A stretch of DNA of 64,000 nt. Origin: JAJDXW01 sp965243335 (GTDB taxonomy: Bacteria > Pseudomonadota > Gammaproteobacteria > HK1). The DNA is taken from NCBI GenBank assembly GCA_965243335.1, contig OZ251545.1, positions 868,001-932,000 on the forward strand, written 5' to 3'. The notes under the pieces are model-generated. The model saw only the letters and a list, made by a program, of their open reading frames with translations. It was not told the origin of the DNA and made no database searches. Each line of letters opens with the position of its first letter. Within the stretch, counting starts at the first letter, position 1. A program made the translations under genes and the position numbers. This document shows, piece by piece, positions 35,430-44,823 of this stretch.

Positions 35430-38183
35430 ATGTCACCCCCGGCGGGCGAGATCGGTCGGCACACCCCGGTCATGCAGCAGTACCTCCGCATCAAGGCGGA
35501 GTTCCCGGACAAGCTGCTCTTCTACCAGATGGGGGACTTCTACGAGCTGTTCTTCGACGACGCGCGCCGCGCGAACGAGCTCCTCGACATCTCCCTCACC
35601 GCCCGCGGGAAGACGAACGGCCAGCCGATCCCGATGGCGGGCGTGCCCGCGCATTCCGCCGAGGGCTACCTCGCGCGGCTGCTGCGCAAGGGGGTCTCCG
35701 TCGCGATCTGCGATCAGGTCGGCGACGCGGCCGCGAGCCGGGGCCCGGTCGAGCGCCGGATCACCCGGGTCCTGACCCCAGGCACGGTCACCGACGACTC
35801 GCTCCTCGAGGAGCGCCGCGACCGGCTGCTCGCGGCGGTCCATCCCGGCCCCGGAGGCGGGCGCGGGCTCGCCGCGCTCGACATGTCGAGCGGCGACTTC
35901 TTCGTGATGGAGTGCGACGGGGACGACGCCCTCGCCGCCGAGCTGGCGCGGCTCGCCCCGGCCGAGATCCTGGTCGCGGACGAACACCTGCGCCCCGGCG
36001 GGTGGGCGACCGGCGGCGTCCTCGCGAGCCGGGCGGGCAGCCTCACCGCCCGCCCGCCGTGGCTGTTCGAGCCGGTGAGCGCGCGCCGGCTCCTCCTCGA
36101 CCAGTTCGGGACCCGGGACCTCGCGGGGTTCGGGTGCGAGTCCCTGGACCTCGGGGTCGGGGCTGCCGGATGCGTCCTCGACTACGCCCGCACCACGAGC
36201 CGCGGCCCCCTGCCGCACGTCCAGGGGCTCCGCACCGAGCGGCGCGAGGACACCGTGGTCCTCGACCCGGTCTCGCGGCGCAACCTCGAGGTCGTCGAGA
36301 GCGTCTCGGGGGACGCGGACCGCTCGCTCGCCGGGGTCCTCGACCGCACCGTGACCGCGATGGGCAGCCGGCTCCTCCGGCGCTGGCTCGGGCGGCCCCT
36401 CCGGGACCGCGGCACGGTGCGCCGGCGCCAGCAGTTCATCGGGGCTCGGATCGAGGCCGGGGGGGCGGAGCCGGAGACCGGGGAGGACCTGCGCACCGTC
36501 GGCGACCTGGAGCGGGTCCTCGCGCGGGTCGCGCTCCGGACCGCCCGCCCCCGCGACCTCGCCCACCTCCGCACCGCCCTCGGCGCGTTCCCCGCGCTCC
36601 GCCAGCGGCTCGAACGGGTCGACGGGCCGCTCGCGGCCGAGCTCGCGGCCCAGGTCGGCGACTTCGGCGCGCTCCGGGCGCACCTCGCATCGGCCATCGT
36701 CGAGGCCCCTCCGATCACCATCCGCGACGGCGGGGTCATCGCGGCCGGGTTCGACCCCGAGCTCGACCGCCTGCGGGAGGTCGGGGACGACGCGGCGGGG
36801 TTCCTCGCCGATCTGGAGGCGCGCGAGCGCGCCCGGACCGGGCTGCCGGGGCTCAAGGTCGGCTACAACCGGGTGCACGGCTACTTCATCGAGGTCTCGC
36901 GCGCGAACGCCGACCGGGTCCCCGCCGAGTACGTCCGGCGCCAGACCCTCAAGTCCGTCGAACGCTACCTCTCCCCGGAGCTCAAGGCGTTCGAGCGGGA
37001 GGCCCTCGGGGCGCGCGAACGTTCGCTCGCGCTCGAGCGCAAGCTCTACGAGGGGGTGGTCGAAGCGGCGGGGGCGGAGATCGATCGCCTGCAGGCGAGC
37101 GCCCGCGCCCTCGCCGAGTTCGACGTCCTGTCGAACCTCGCGGAGCGCGCGGTCGATCTCGACCTCTGCCGCCCGGAGGTGGGCGAGGCGCCCGGGATCC
37201 GGATCCGCAAGGGGCGGCACCTCGTGGTGGAGGCGCTGGGAGACGCCGCCTTCGTGCCGAACGACCTCGACCTCGGCCCGGAGCGGAGGATGCTCGTCGT
37301 CACCGGCCCCAACATGGGCGGGAAGTCGACCTACATGCGCCAGGCCGCCCACATCGTGCTGCTCGCCTTCGTCGGGAGCTACGTGCCCGCCGAGTCCGCG
37401 GTCATCGGCCCGGTGGACCGGATCTTCACCCGGATCGGGGCCGCGGACGACCTCTCCGGGGGGCGCTCGACGTTCATGGTCGAGATGACCGAGACCGCGA
37501 ACATCCTCAACCACGCGACCGCGGAGAGCCTCGTCCTCCTCGACGAGATCGGCCGCGGGACCAGCACCTACGACGGGCTCGCCCTCGCATGGGCGACCGC
37601 GGCGCACCTCGCGGCGCGGCAGCGCTCGTTCACCCTGTTCGCCACCCACTACTTCGAGCTGACCGCCCTCGCGGCCGAGCACGACCCGGTCGCGAACGTG
37701 CACCTGCGGGCGGTCGAGCACGACCGGGGGATCGTGTTCCTCTACGAGGTCGCGCCCGGACCGGCGAGCCGGAGCTACGGGATCCAGGTCGCGGAGCTCG
37801 CGGGGGTCCCGCCGCGGGTGGTGCGGGAGGCCCGGAGGAAGCTCGACCGTCTGGAAGCCGACGCCGCGGCCGGGCCGGACCGTGCCCAGCTCGACCTCTT
37901 CGCGCCGGCGCCGGAGGCCCGGTCCCCGCGGGCGGAGGCCGGGCCGGGAGGAGCGGGCGGGCCTGGCGCACCGGATGAACCGGACGCTCCGGCCTCCCCG
38001 GACGCCTCGGCCCTGCCGGCCCCCTCGGCCCCCCTCGAGGCCCGCCGTCGCGCGCAGGCGGACACCCTCCGGGACGCCTTCGCGGCCGTCGACCCGGACG
38101 ACCTCAGCCCGCGCGAGGCCCTCGAGGTCCTGTTCCGGTTCAAGGAGATGGCCGGGGGCGGACCGGGTTCGGGGATTGAATGA
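35430..38183 (+). CDS. mutS: DNA mismatch repair protein MutS
   Basis: 917 residues. Mismatch-recognition motif FYQMGDFYELFFDDA near residue 31 (F-x-E type), connector and clamp domains, then the ATPase: VVTGPNMGGKSTYMRQ, FTRIGAADDLSGGRSTFMVEM, LVLLDEIGRGTSTYDGLALAWA and LFATHYFELT. The C-terminal region contains a long Ala/Pro/Glu-rich linker (about 820-875) before the conserved tetramer-forming end DPDDLSPREALEVLFRFKEM. Cytoplasmic post-replication repair. Confidence 0.97.
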   Translation: MSPPAGEIGRHTPVMQQYLRIKAEFPDKLLFYQMGDFYELFFDDARRANELLDISLTARGKTNGQPIPMAGVPAHSAEGYLARLLRKGVSVAICDQVGDAAASRGPVERRITRVLTPGTVTDDSLLEERRDRLLAAVHPGPGGGRGLAALDMSSGDFFVMECDGDDALAAELARLAPAEILVADEHLRPGGWATGGVLASRAGSLTARPPWLFEPVSARRLLLDQFGTRDLAGFGCESLDLGVGAAGCVLDYARTTSRGPLPHVQGLRTERREDTVVLDPVSRRNLEVVESVSGDADRSLAGVLDRTVTAMGSRLLRRWLGRPLRDRGTVRRRQQFIGARIEAGGAEPETGEDLRTVGDLERVLARVALRTARPRDLAHLRTALGAFPALRQRLERVDGPLAAELAAQVGDFGALRAHLASAIVEAPPITIRDGGVIAAGFDPELDRLREVGDDAAGFLADLEARERARTGLPGLKVGYNRVHGYFIEVSRANADRVPAEYVRRQTLKSVERYLSPELKAFEREALGARERSLALERKLYEGVVEAAGAEIDRLQASARALAEFDVLSNLAERAVDLDLCRPEVGEAPGIRIRKGRHLVVEALGDAAFVPNDLDLGPERRMLVVTGPNMGGKSTYMRQAAHIVLLAFVGSYVPAESAVIGPVDRIFTRIGAADDLSGGRSTFMVEMTETANILNHATAESLVLLDEIGRGTSTYDGLALAWATAAHLAARQRSFTLFATHYFELTALAAEHDPVANVHLRAVEHDRGIVFLYEVAPGPASRSYGIQVAELAGVPPRVVREARRKLDRLEADAAAGPDRAQLDLFAPAPEARSPRAEAGPGGAGGPGAPDEPDAPASPDASALPAPSAPLEARRRAQADTLRDAFAAVDPDDLSPREALEVLFRFKEMAGGGPGSGIE

Positions 38184-38244
38184 GCGGGGTTCGGCCCCAA
38201 ATTCGGCGCAAGCCCCCGGCGGCAGGCAGGAGCGGGAGTCAGGC

Positions 38245-40341
38245 ATGAGCGGCGCGACCCGGAGCGAGACCCGGCACGATACCCGGCGCGAGACCCGAAG
38301 CTACGAGGCGGAGGTCGGCCAGATCCTCGACCTCATGGTCCGTTCCCTCTACAGCAACAAGGAGATCTTTCTCCGCGAGCTGATCTCCAACGCCTCCGAC
38401 GCGGCCGACCGGCTGCGCTTCGCGGCCCTCGCCGACGAATCCCTCTACGAGGGCGAGGGCGACCTCCGGATCTCGATCCGCTTCGACCGCGAGGCGCGCA
38501 CCCTGACCGTCGCCGACAACGGGATCGGGATGTCGCGCGACGAGGTGGTGGAGAACATCGGCACCATCGCGCGCTCCGGGACCCGGCGCTTCATGGAGTC
38601 GCTTACCGGGGACGAGGCCCGCGACGCGCAGCTCATCGGACAGTTCGGGGTCGGCTTCTACTCCATCTTCATCGTGGCCGACCGGGTGGTCCTCACCTCC
38701 CGCCGGGCCGGGGCCCCGGCCGGCGAAGGGGTGCGGTGGGAGTCGGACGGGCGCGGCGAGTTCACGGTCGAGACGGTCGAGGCGCCGGCGCGCGGCACGG
38801 AGGTCACCCTGCACCTCCGCGAGGGAGAAGACGACCTCCTCGACGGCTACCGGCTGCGCGGCGTCGTGCGCAAGTACTCGGACCACATCTCGTTCCCGAT
38901 CCGGATGGCGAAGGAAGGCGGGGCGGGGGATGCGGACGAGGGCGGGGACAGCGACGGGGACGGGGACGAGGGCGGCAAGGACGCCGACGAGAAGGCGGCC
39001 GGCGGGGAGGCCGCGCCCGCGTCCGAGGAGGAGACCGTCAACCGGGCCACCGCGCTCTGGGGCCGACCCCGCCAGGAGATCTCCGCGGAGGAGTACGAGG
39101 AGTTCTACAAGCACGTCGCGCACGACTTCGAGGCCCCCCTCGACACCATCCACGCCCGGGTCGAGGGCAACGTCGAATACACCGTCCTCCTCTTCGTCCC
39201 CGGGCGCGCCCCGTTCGACCTCTGGGACCGCAACGTCCGCCGCGGGCTCCGGCTCTACGTGCGGCGGGTGTTCATCCTGGAGGACGTGGGGGACCTGCTC
39301 CCGGCCTACCTCCGCTTCGTGCGCGGGGTCATCGATTCGAGCGACCTCCCGCTCAACGTCTCGCGCGAGATCCTCCAGTCGAACCGCCAGGTCGAGGCGA
39401 TCCGGGCCGGGACCGTCAAGCGGGTCCTCGGCGCGCTCGACAAGCTCGCGGGCGGCGACGAGGAGAAGTACGCGAAGTTCTGGGGCGAGTTCGGCAAGGT
39501 GCTGAAGGAAGGGGTGATCGAGGACCACGCGAACCGGGAGGCGGTCGCGGCCCTCCTCCGGTTCCATTCGACCGCCGCCGAAGACGGCGCGCCCACCGTA
39601 TCCCTCGCGGCCTACCTCGAACGGATGCGGAAGGGCCAGGAGGCGATCCACTACCTCACCGCCGACAGCCTGGTGGCGGCCCGTTCGAGCCCGCACCTCG
39701 AGGTGTTCCGGAAGAAGGGGGTGGAGGTCCTGCTGCTGACCGACCCCGTCGACGAATGGCTCGTCGGCCACCTCCCGGAGTTCGAGGGCAAGCCGCTCCG
39801 CTCCGTCAGCCGGGGCGACCTCGACCTCGCGACCCTCGGCGAGGACGACGAGGCGGCGAAGGGCGAGGGCGACGGAGACGGGAAGGACGCCGAGAGCGGG
39901 GAAGGCGGCAAGGACGGCAAGGTTGGCGCTGCCGGCGACCGCGAGGCGCTCGTCAAGCGGATCGGGGACGCGCTCGGGGACCGTGTCCAGTCCGCCCGGG
40001 TGAGCCGGCGCCTGACCGATTCGCCCGCCTGCCTGGTCGCCGACGAGCACGCGCTCGGCGCCCACTTCGAGAACGTCCTCCGGGCGGCTGGACAGGAGAT
40101 CGAACGCTCGAAGCCGATCCTGGAGGTCAACCCGGACCACCCCATCGTGGGGCGGATGAGCGGGCAGGAGGGGGAGCGCTTCGCCGACTGGGCGCGGATC
40201 CTCCATGACCAGGCCCTGTTGAGCGAGGGCGGCCAGCTCGAGGACCCGGCCGGGTTCGTGCGCCGCCTGAACGACATGTTCCAGGCCCTCGCCGACGGCC
40301 CGGAGGGCGGGGGCGATGCGCTGTCCGATGCGGGAAGCTGA
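38245..40341 (+). CDS. htpG: Molecular chaperone HtpG (Hsp90) with long charged linkers
   Basis: 698 residues against about 624 in E. coli. The ATPase domain has YSNKEIFLRELISNASDAADRLRF, TVADNGIGMSRDEVVENIGTIARSGT and GQFGVGFYSIFIVADRV. The middle domain has EEYEEFYKHVAHDF and SSDLPLNVSREILQ, followed by a normal C-terminal domain. The extra length is two acidic low-complexity stretches: residues about 224-264 between N and middle domains, and about 533-568 in the middle/C junction. Start ATG 38245 follows a GCAGGCAGGAG-type ribosome-binding region. Host-like composition. Confidence 0.95.
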   Translation: MSGATRSETRHDTRRETRSYEAEVGQILDLMVRSLYSNKEIFLRELISNASDAADRLRFAALADESLYEGEGDLRISIRFDREARTLTVADNGIGMSRDEVVENIGTIARSGTRRFMESLTGDEARDAQLIGQFGVGFYSIFIVADRVVLTSRRAGAPAGEGVRWESDGRGEFTVETVEAPARGTEVTLHLREGEDDLLDGYRLRGVVRKYSDHISFPIRMAKEGGAGDADEGGDSDGDGDEGGKDADEKAAGGEAAPASEEETVNRATALWGRPRQEISAEEYEEFYKHVAHDFEAPLDTIHARVEGNVEYTVLLFVPGRAPFDLWDRNVRRGLRLYVRRVFILEDVGDLLPAYLRFVRGVIDSSDLPLNVSREILQSNRQVEAIRAGTVKRVLGALDKLAGGDEEKYAKFWGEFGKVLKEGVIEDHANREAVAALLRFHSTAAEDGAPTVSLAAYLERMRKGQEAIHYLTADSLVAARSSPHLEVFRKKGVEVLLLTDPVDEWLVGHLPEFEGKPLRSVSRGDLDLATLGEDDEAAKGEGDGDGKDAESGEGGKDGKVGAAGDREALVKRIGDALGDRVQSARVSRRLTDSPACLVADEHALGAHFENVLRAAGQEIERSKPILEVNPDHPIVGRMSGQEGERFADWARILHDQALLSEGGQLEDPAGFVRRLNDMFQALADGPEGGGDALSDAGS

Positions 40342-40426
40342 GGTGCCCGCGCAGCTTGGGGCGCGGAGGGGAGGGCCGTCGCGAAGCGGGCGCTCGGCGG
40401 CGCTGCCGCCGGGAGCGGCCTGAGCC

Positions 40427-41440
40427 GTGGCGGAGCGGTCGTTCGGCGGGAAGGGGCTGCGGACGGTCGCGGACTTCGTGCGTTTCGGGGCGAGCCGGTT
40501 CCACGAGGCCGGGCTCTGCTTCGCGCACGGGATCGACGACGCCGTCGACGAGGCGCTCGCCCTCGTGCTCCACGCGCTGCACTTGCCGGCCCGCCCGCCG
40601 CTCCCGTCAGAGCTCTTCCACACTCGCCTGACCCCCGCGGAGCGCCGGGAGGTTCGCGCGCTCCTTCGCCGCCGGGTCGAGGAGCGGATCCCCGCCGCCT
40701 ATCTCATCGGCGAGGCGTGGTTCGCGGGCCTTCCGTTCGAGATCGATCAGCGGGTGCTGGTCCCGAGGTCCCCGCTCGCGGAGATCATCGAGGGACGGTT
40801 CCAACCTTGGCTCGACGGGGGGCGGGTCCGGCGGGTCCTCGACCTCGGGACCGGCAGCGGATGCATCGCGGCGGCGTGCGCCCACGCCTTCCCCGAGGCG
40901 CGGGTCGACGCGGCCGACGTGTCGCCGGGGGCGGTCGCGGTCGCCCGGCGCAACGTGGCCCGGCTCGGTCTCGGGGAGCGGGTGCGGGTCGTCGAGTCCG
41001 ATCTCTTCGAGGGCCTGGAGCGCGAGCCGCGGCGCGGGCCGGAGCAAGGACCGGGGCGAAGACCGGGGCGCCGCCCGGATCGGGAGCCGGGCCAGGGGCC
41101 GGAGGATGGGCCGGACCCCCGGGCCGACGGGCGCTACGACCTCATCGTGAGCAACCCGCCCTACGTCCCGGACGAGGAGATGGCCGCGCTCCCCCCCGAG
41201 TTCCGGGCCGAGCCGGCGGCGGCCCTCGCCGGCGGGGCGGACGGGCTCGACGTGGTGGGGCGGATCCTCGAAGAGGCGCCCGGGTGGCTCGCCCCGGAGG
41301 GGGTGCTGGTGGTGGAGGTCGGCGCGTCCCCGGTCGTCCGCGCCGCGCTCGAAGCCCGCTTCCCGTCGCTGCCCTTCGTGTGGCTTCAGCCGGAGCGAGG
41401 GGGCGAAGGCGTCTTCCTGCTGCACGAGCACGATTTCTGA
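40427..41440 (+). CDS. prmB: Ribosomal protein L3 N5-glutamine methyltransferase PrmB
   Basis: 337 residues, GTG start. N-terminal helical domain, AYLIGEAWFAGLPFEIDQRVLVPRSPLAEII (family signature for PrmB rather than PrmC), SAM-binding VLDLGTGSGCIAAACAHAFP and the active-site NPPYVPDEEM. Position directly before aroC agrees with gammaproteobacterial order. A low-complexity Arg/Gly/Pro insert of about 35 residues (about 199-233) interrupts the domain just before RYDLIVSNPPY; it is not part of the family fold. Confidence 0.93.
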   Translation: MAERSFGGKGLRTVADFVRFGASRFHEAGLCFAHGIDDAVDEALALVLHALHLPARPPLPSELFHTRLTPAERREVRALLRRRVEERIPAAYLIGEAWFAGLPFEIDQRVLVPRSPLAEIIEGRFQPWLDGGRVRRVLDLGTGSGCIAAACAHAFPEARVDAADVSPGAVAVARRNVARLGLGERVRVVESDLFEGLEREPRRGPEQGPGRRPGRRPDREPGQGPEDGPDPRADGRYDLIVSNPPYVPDEEMAALPPEFRAEPAAALAGGADGLDVVGRILEEAPGWLAPEGVLVVEVGASPVVRAALEARFPSLPFVWLQPERGGEGVFLLHEHDF

Positions 41441-41836
41441 CCGCGCCGGAGGCCGCTACCGCCGGGTGAGCCCCGTGGGCTGTTCGTAACGTATTGATAT
41501 TGGGGGAGGAGGGCAGGGGTCAAAATATCTGTTGTCCCACGAGATCGGCCTCTTCCTCCGGTTTCGAAGCGGTTTGGAGCCGCTTTCACCCCACTACGGG
41601 CATGTCGCTGGGAACGGCGTCCTGGGAACGCGGGCGTCCCGCCCGCATTTTCTCCCGGGCGCTTTGCCCCCGGACCTTCGGTCCGCTGCGGGCGGGACGC
41701 CCGCGTTCCCAGGACGCCGTTCCCAAATGCGCCTGCGGCGCACACGCCTCGGGGTCCGAACGCGCCGCGCCGCGCGCTGGCTGCCGCGCATTCCTTACAA
41801 TCGTCGCTGGCAGGAGCGGGACGGGGCGGGACGCGC
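41441..41836. other. prmB-aroC intergenic region carrying a palindromic repeat
   Basis: About 395 bases holding the element at 41610-41724 and its tail, then a possible -10 hexamer TACAAT near 41797 roughly 40 bases before the aroC GTG. No gene was recognised; short open frames here are translations of the repeat. Confidence 0.6.
41610..41724 (+). repeat. Dispersed palindromic intergenic repeat with perfect 38-bp arms
   Basis: Arms at 41610-41647 and 41687-41724 are exact inverted complements over 38 bases (start GGGAACGGCGTCCTGGGAAC). The 39-base centre contains a nested hairpin CGGACC-TTC-GGTCCG. A tail CTGCGGCGCACACGCCTCG follows at about 41733-41753. The same element in opposite core orientation occurs at 61021, with a diverged copy near 34386 and a partial one near 42988. 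No coding capacity, so MITE-like or REP-like. Confidence 0.85.
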
Positions 41837-42952
41837 GTGGCCGGCAACACCTTCGGGACCCATTTCACGGTGACCTCGTTCGGCGAGAGCCACGGCCCGG
41901 CGATCGGGTGCGTGGTGGACGGGTGCCCGCCCGGCCTCGCCCTCGCCGAGGCCGACATTCAGCCCGACCTCGACCGGCGCCGCCCCGGCCGGAGCCGCCA
42001 CACCACCCAGCGGCGCGAGCCGGACCAGGTCCGGATCCTCTCCGGGGTGTTCGAGGGCGCTGCCACCGGGACCCCGATCGCCCTCCTCATCGAGAACGCC
42101 GACGCGAGGTCCCGCGACTACTCCCGCATCCGCGACGTGTTCCGGCCCGCCCACGCCGACTATGCCTACCTCGCCAAGTACGGGGTCCGGGACTATCGGG
42201 GCGGGGGCCGGGCCTCGGCCCGCGAGACCGCGGTGCGGGTCGCGGCGGGGGCGATCGCGAAGAAGTACCTCCGCGAGCGCCTCGGGTGCACGGTGCGGGG
42301 GTGGCTCGCGCAGCTCGGGCCGCTCCGGCCGGCCCGCATCGACCTCGACGAGGTGGACCGCAACCCCTTCTTCTCTCCCGACCCGGACCTCGTGCCCGAG
42401 CTCGAACGCTTCATGGACGCGCTTCGCAAGGAGGGGGACTCCATCGGGGCGCGGGTCACGGTGCGGGCGGCCGGGGTCCCGCGCGGGCTCGGGGAGCCGG
42501 TCTACGGAAAGCTGGACGCCGAGCTCGCCTCCGCCCTGATGGGGATCAACGCCGTCAAGGGGGTCGAGATCGGGGCCGGGTTCGCCTCGGTCGAGCAGAA
42601 GGGGACCGAGCACCGGGACGAGATCGCCCCGGAGGGGTTCCTCGGCAACCACGCGGGCGGCATCCTCGGCGGCATCTCCACCGGGCAGGACGTGGTCGCG
42701 AGCATCGCCCTCAAGCCCACCTCCAGCCTTCGCCTGCCGGGCCGGAGCATCGACCGGAGCGGCCAGCCGGTCGAGGTGGTGACGACCGGGCGGCACGACC
42801 CCTGTGTCGGGCTCCGGGCCGCCCCCATCGCGGAGGCGATGGTCGCCCTCGTGCTCATGGACCACTGGCTTCGCCACCGCGGCCAGAACGCGGACGCGCC
42901 CGCCGCCGCCCCGTCGATCCCGGCCGCCGCCCCGGACTCCCGGGGTCCCTGA
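41837..42952 (+). CDS. aroC: Chorismate synthase
   Basis: 371 residues, GTG start. GNTFGTHFTVTSFGESHGPAIGCVVDGCPPG at the N-terminus, RRRPGRSRHTTQRREPDQV, FRPAHADYAYLAKYGVRDYRGGGRASARETAVRVAAGAIAKKYL, and GGILGGISTGQDVVASIALKPTSS are all chorismate-synthase signatures. Final step of the shikimate pathway, FMN-dependent. The C-terminus has a short Ala/Pro extension. Confidence 0.97.
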   Translation: MAGNTFGTHFTVTSFGESHGPAIGCVVDGCPPGLALAEADIQPDLDRRRPGRSRHTTQRREPDQVRILSGVFEGAATGTPIALLIENADARSRDYSRIRDVFRPAHADYAYLAKYGVRDYRGGGRASARETAVRVAAGAIAKKYLRERLGCTVRGWLAQLGPLRPARIDLDEVDRNPFFSPDPDLVPELERFMDALRKEGDSIGARVTVRAAGVPRGLGEPVYGKLDAELASALMGINAVKGVEIGAGFASVEQKGTEHRDEIAPEGFLGNHAGGILGGISTGQDVVASIALKPTSSLRLPGRSIDRSGQPVEVVTTGRHDPCVGLRAAPIAEAMVALVLMDHWLRHRGQNADAPAAAPSIPAAAPDSRGP

Positions 42953-42984
42953 AGCCGGCCACGGTCACGCGCTCTGCCCGAGGC

Positions 42985-43075
42985 GGCCCTGGGAACGCCC
43001 TTGCTGCATCCGCAGCCGGGCTGCCGGCTTGCGATTGACGTCCATGCGGGCGAGACGCCCGCGTTCCCAGGGGGC
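42985..43075. repeat. Partial copy of the dispersed palindromic repeat
   Basis: GGGAACGCCCTTGC at about 42990 and ATGCGGGCGAGACGCCCGCG plus TTCCCAGG at about 43043-43070 are recognisable pieces of the repeat arms. The central part is replaced. It lies between aroC and the convergent LytTR gene. Confidence 0.55.
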
Positions 43076-43118
43076 CTTGCCTGCGTTCCCGGGGGCGGGC
43101 GGGCCGCTCCCGCGTCGG

Positions 43119-44066
43119 TCAGAGCCAGCCCCGGTCGCGGAGGGCGGGCGCGAAGGAGCGGCTGACGGGGACCCGGCTCCCGTTCACGAGGCGGAGGGCG
43201 ATCCGCCCGTTGCGGCGCTCGACCCCGGCGACCGCGGCGCGGGCCACCCAGTGCGAGCGGTGCACCTGTGCTCCGTCGATGCCTTCCACCTCGCGGAGCG
43301 CGTCCCGGAACCGGAGCAGGAGGAGATCGCTCCCCTCCTCGGTGTGGACCTCCACGTAGTGGTCCTGCATGTGCAGGTGCAGCAGGCGGCGGCCGAGGCG
43401 GGCGGGGAGCCGGTCGAGGAACGGCGCTCCGGGCGGAGATCCGGGCGGCGCGCCGGAGGGGGCATCAAGGGGCGGCCGGGCCGCGTCCGGTCCGCCCGCG
43501 CCCTCCGGCCTCTCCGCTTCCTCCCGGCCCTCGCCCTCGTCCGTCCCGGCCCGTCTGCGTCTCGCGACGACGAAGCAGGCCACGAGAAGGTTCAGCATCA
43601 GGTGGATCGCGAGGACCTGGAAGTAGAGGGTCGCGAGTTCGGCTGCGCCGGTCATTCGGTGGTCCATCCAGACCGCGACGAGCAGCCACACCACGCCGGT
43701 CCCCGGCACCGAGGCCGCCGCGCTCCCGGCCGCCACGATCCCCGCCCAGGCCGCCCACCCCCGCCTCTCGACGGCGACCCCCGCGGCGAAGCCGACGATC
43801 ATGCCGAATATCCAGTTCACCCCGATGGCGAGGGTCCAGAAGCCCGCCCGGTCGGTGAACGAGAGCCGGCCCCAGGTGTCGAACGGGCCGAGGAAGGCGA
43901 GCACCGAGATCGCCGCGATCAGCCCGAGGGCGTGGTATCCCGGCCGAAGCCGCGGCGGCGTTTGCCGCATTTCGCGAAGCGCGAATTGCAGGACGTCCTT
44001 CATTCGCGAAAGGGATCGCCGGTTCGCGAAACTCCGCTTGCCGCCATCGACCCTCCCCATGAGCAT
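43119..44066 (-). CDS. LytTR-type DNA-binding regulator with N-terminal membrane domain
   Basis: 315 residues from 44066, or 294 from the internal ATG at 44003 (MKDVLQFALREM), which may be the better start since the first 21 residues are merely basic; neither has a clear ribosome site. Four hydrophobic helices (about residues 45-165) are followed by a Pro/Gly-rich linker and a C-terminal LytTR domain (LLHLHMQDHYVEVHTEEGSDLLLLRFRDAL, QVHRSHWVARAAV, NGRIALRLVNGSRVPVSRSFAP). Membrane-bound LytTR proteins are one-component regulators with unknown signals. Divergent from the DUF2141 and carotenoid-oxygenase genes. Confidence 0.88.
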   Translation of the reverse strand: MLMGRVDGGKRSFANRRSLSRMKDVLQFALREMRQTPPRLRPGYHALGLIAAISVLAFLGPFDTWGRLSFTDRAGFWTLAIGVNWIFGMIVGFAAGVAVERRGWAAWAGIVAAGSAAASVPGTGVVWLLVAVWMDHRMTGAAELATLYFQVLAIHLMLNLLVACFVVARRRRAGTDEGEGREEAERPEGAGGPDAARPPLDAPSGAPPGSPPGAPFLDRLPARLGRRLLHLHMQDHYVEVHTEEGSDLLLLRFRDALREVEGIDGAQVHRSHWVARAAVAGVERRNGRIALRLVNGSRVPVSRSFAPALRDRGWL

Positions 44067-44135
44067 TCCGGTGCGGCGCGCCTCCCGGCGAGGCCGCCGC
44101 AGCGTCGATCATCGCCCTTTTGAGGAGGAGAGACC

Positions 44136-44591
44136 ATGACCCGCACCTTTCTCGCCGCCGCCACTGCCGCCGTCGCCGCCCTCGGCGCCCTCGCCAGCCT
44201 CGTCGCCGCGCCCGCCCTCGCCGCGGAGCTCCTGATCGAGGTCCGCGGGGTCCGCTCCGATGCGGGGCGGGTCTACGTCGCGGTCCACGCCCCGCGTGAA
44301 GGGGAGGAGTTCCCCTACGCGGAGGGCATGGTCGCCGCGATCCACCAGCAGGCCCGCGCCGGCGACCTCCGCTTCGCGCTCCGCGACCTGCCGGACGGGC
44401 GCTACGCGGTGAACGCCTTCCACGACGAGAACGACAACGGGGACCTCGACACGAACATCCTCGGGATCCCGAAGGAGGGGTACGGGTTCGCGAACGATCC
44501 GTCCACGAGCTTCGGCCCCCCGGACTTCGACGAGGCGGCCGTCGCCGTCGGCGAAGCGCCCGCGACCGCCGCGATGACCCTGCGCTACTAG
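44136..44591 (+). CDS. DUF2141 family secreted protein
   Basis: 151 residues with a clear Sec signal peptide (hydrophobic stretch about 5-27 ending ALA-AE). The DUF2141 core is visible: LLIEVRGVRSDAGRVYVAVH, LPDGRYAVNAFHDENDNGDLDTNILGIPKEGYGFAND. A strong GAGGAGG-type ribosome site is at 44118-44126. It lies 69 bases from the divergent LytTR start and 232 bases before the carotenoid-oxygenase gene. Probable periplasmic protein of unknown function. Confidence 0.85.
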   Translation: MTRTFLAAATAAVAALGALASLVAAPALAAELLIEVRGVRSDAGRVYVAVHAPREGEEFPYAEGMVAAIHQQARAGDLRFALRDLPDGRYAVNAFHDENDNGDLDTNILGIPKEGYGFANDPSTSFGPPDFDEAAVAVGEAPATAAMTLRY

Positions 44592-44823
44592 GCCCCCTGG
44601 AGGCGGGGACCCTCATGCCGCGGAGCCGGCTTTCGCCCGCCGCGCGAACCGGAGGCGGCGGCGCGCCCCTCGGGCGCAGGCGCCTCGCCTGCATGGCTGT
44701 CCCGGGCGGGCCGCCGGCCCGCCGCCCGCGGGCGGAACCCGAACGTTTCCAGGACGCCCGGCCTCGCCGACCCGGGGTCGCGCCCCGCCGGCGGCCGGCG
44801 TCCGAAGACGGAGGATTCGATCG

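Noticed and set aside
35433..38246. A 937-codon open frame on the minus strand opposite mutS
   Set aside because: It mirrors the codon pattern of mutS in GC-rich DNA and has no recognisable domain. The same holds for long antisense frames opposite secA (22709-25465), ftsA/ftsZ (18601-20898), htpG (38239-40623) and mraY/murD (10544-12901).
41494..41873. Short open frames between prmB and aroC with motif-like text (AGRPRSQ, ENAGGTPAFPG)
   Set aside because: These are translations of the palindromic intergenic repeat and recur wherever the repeat occurs.
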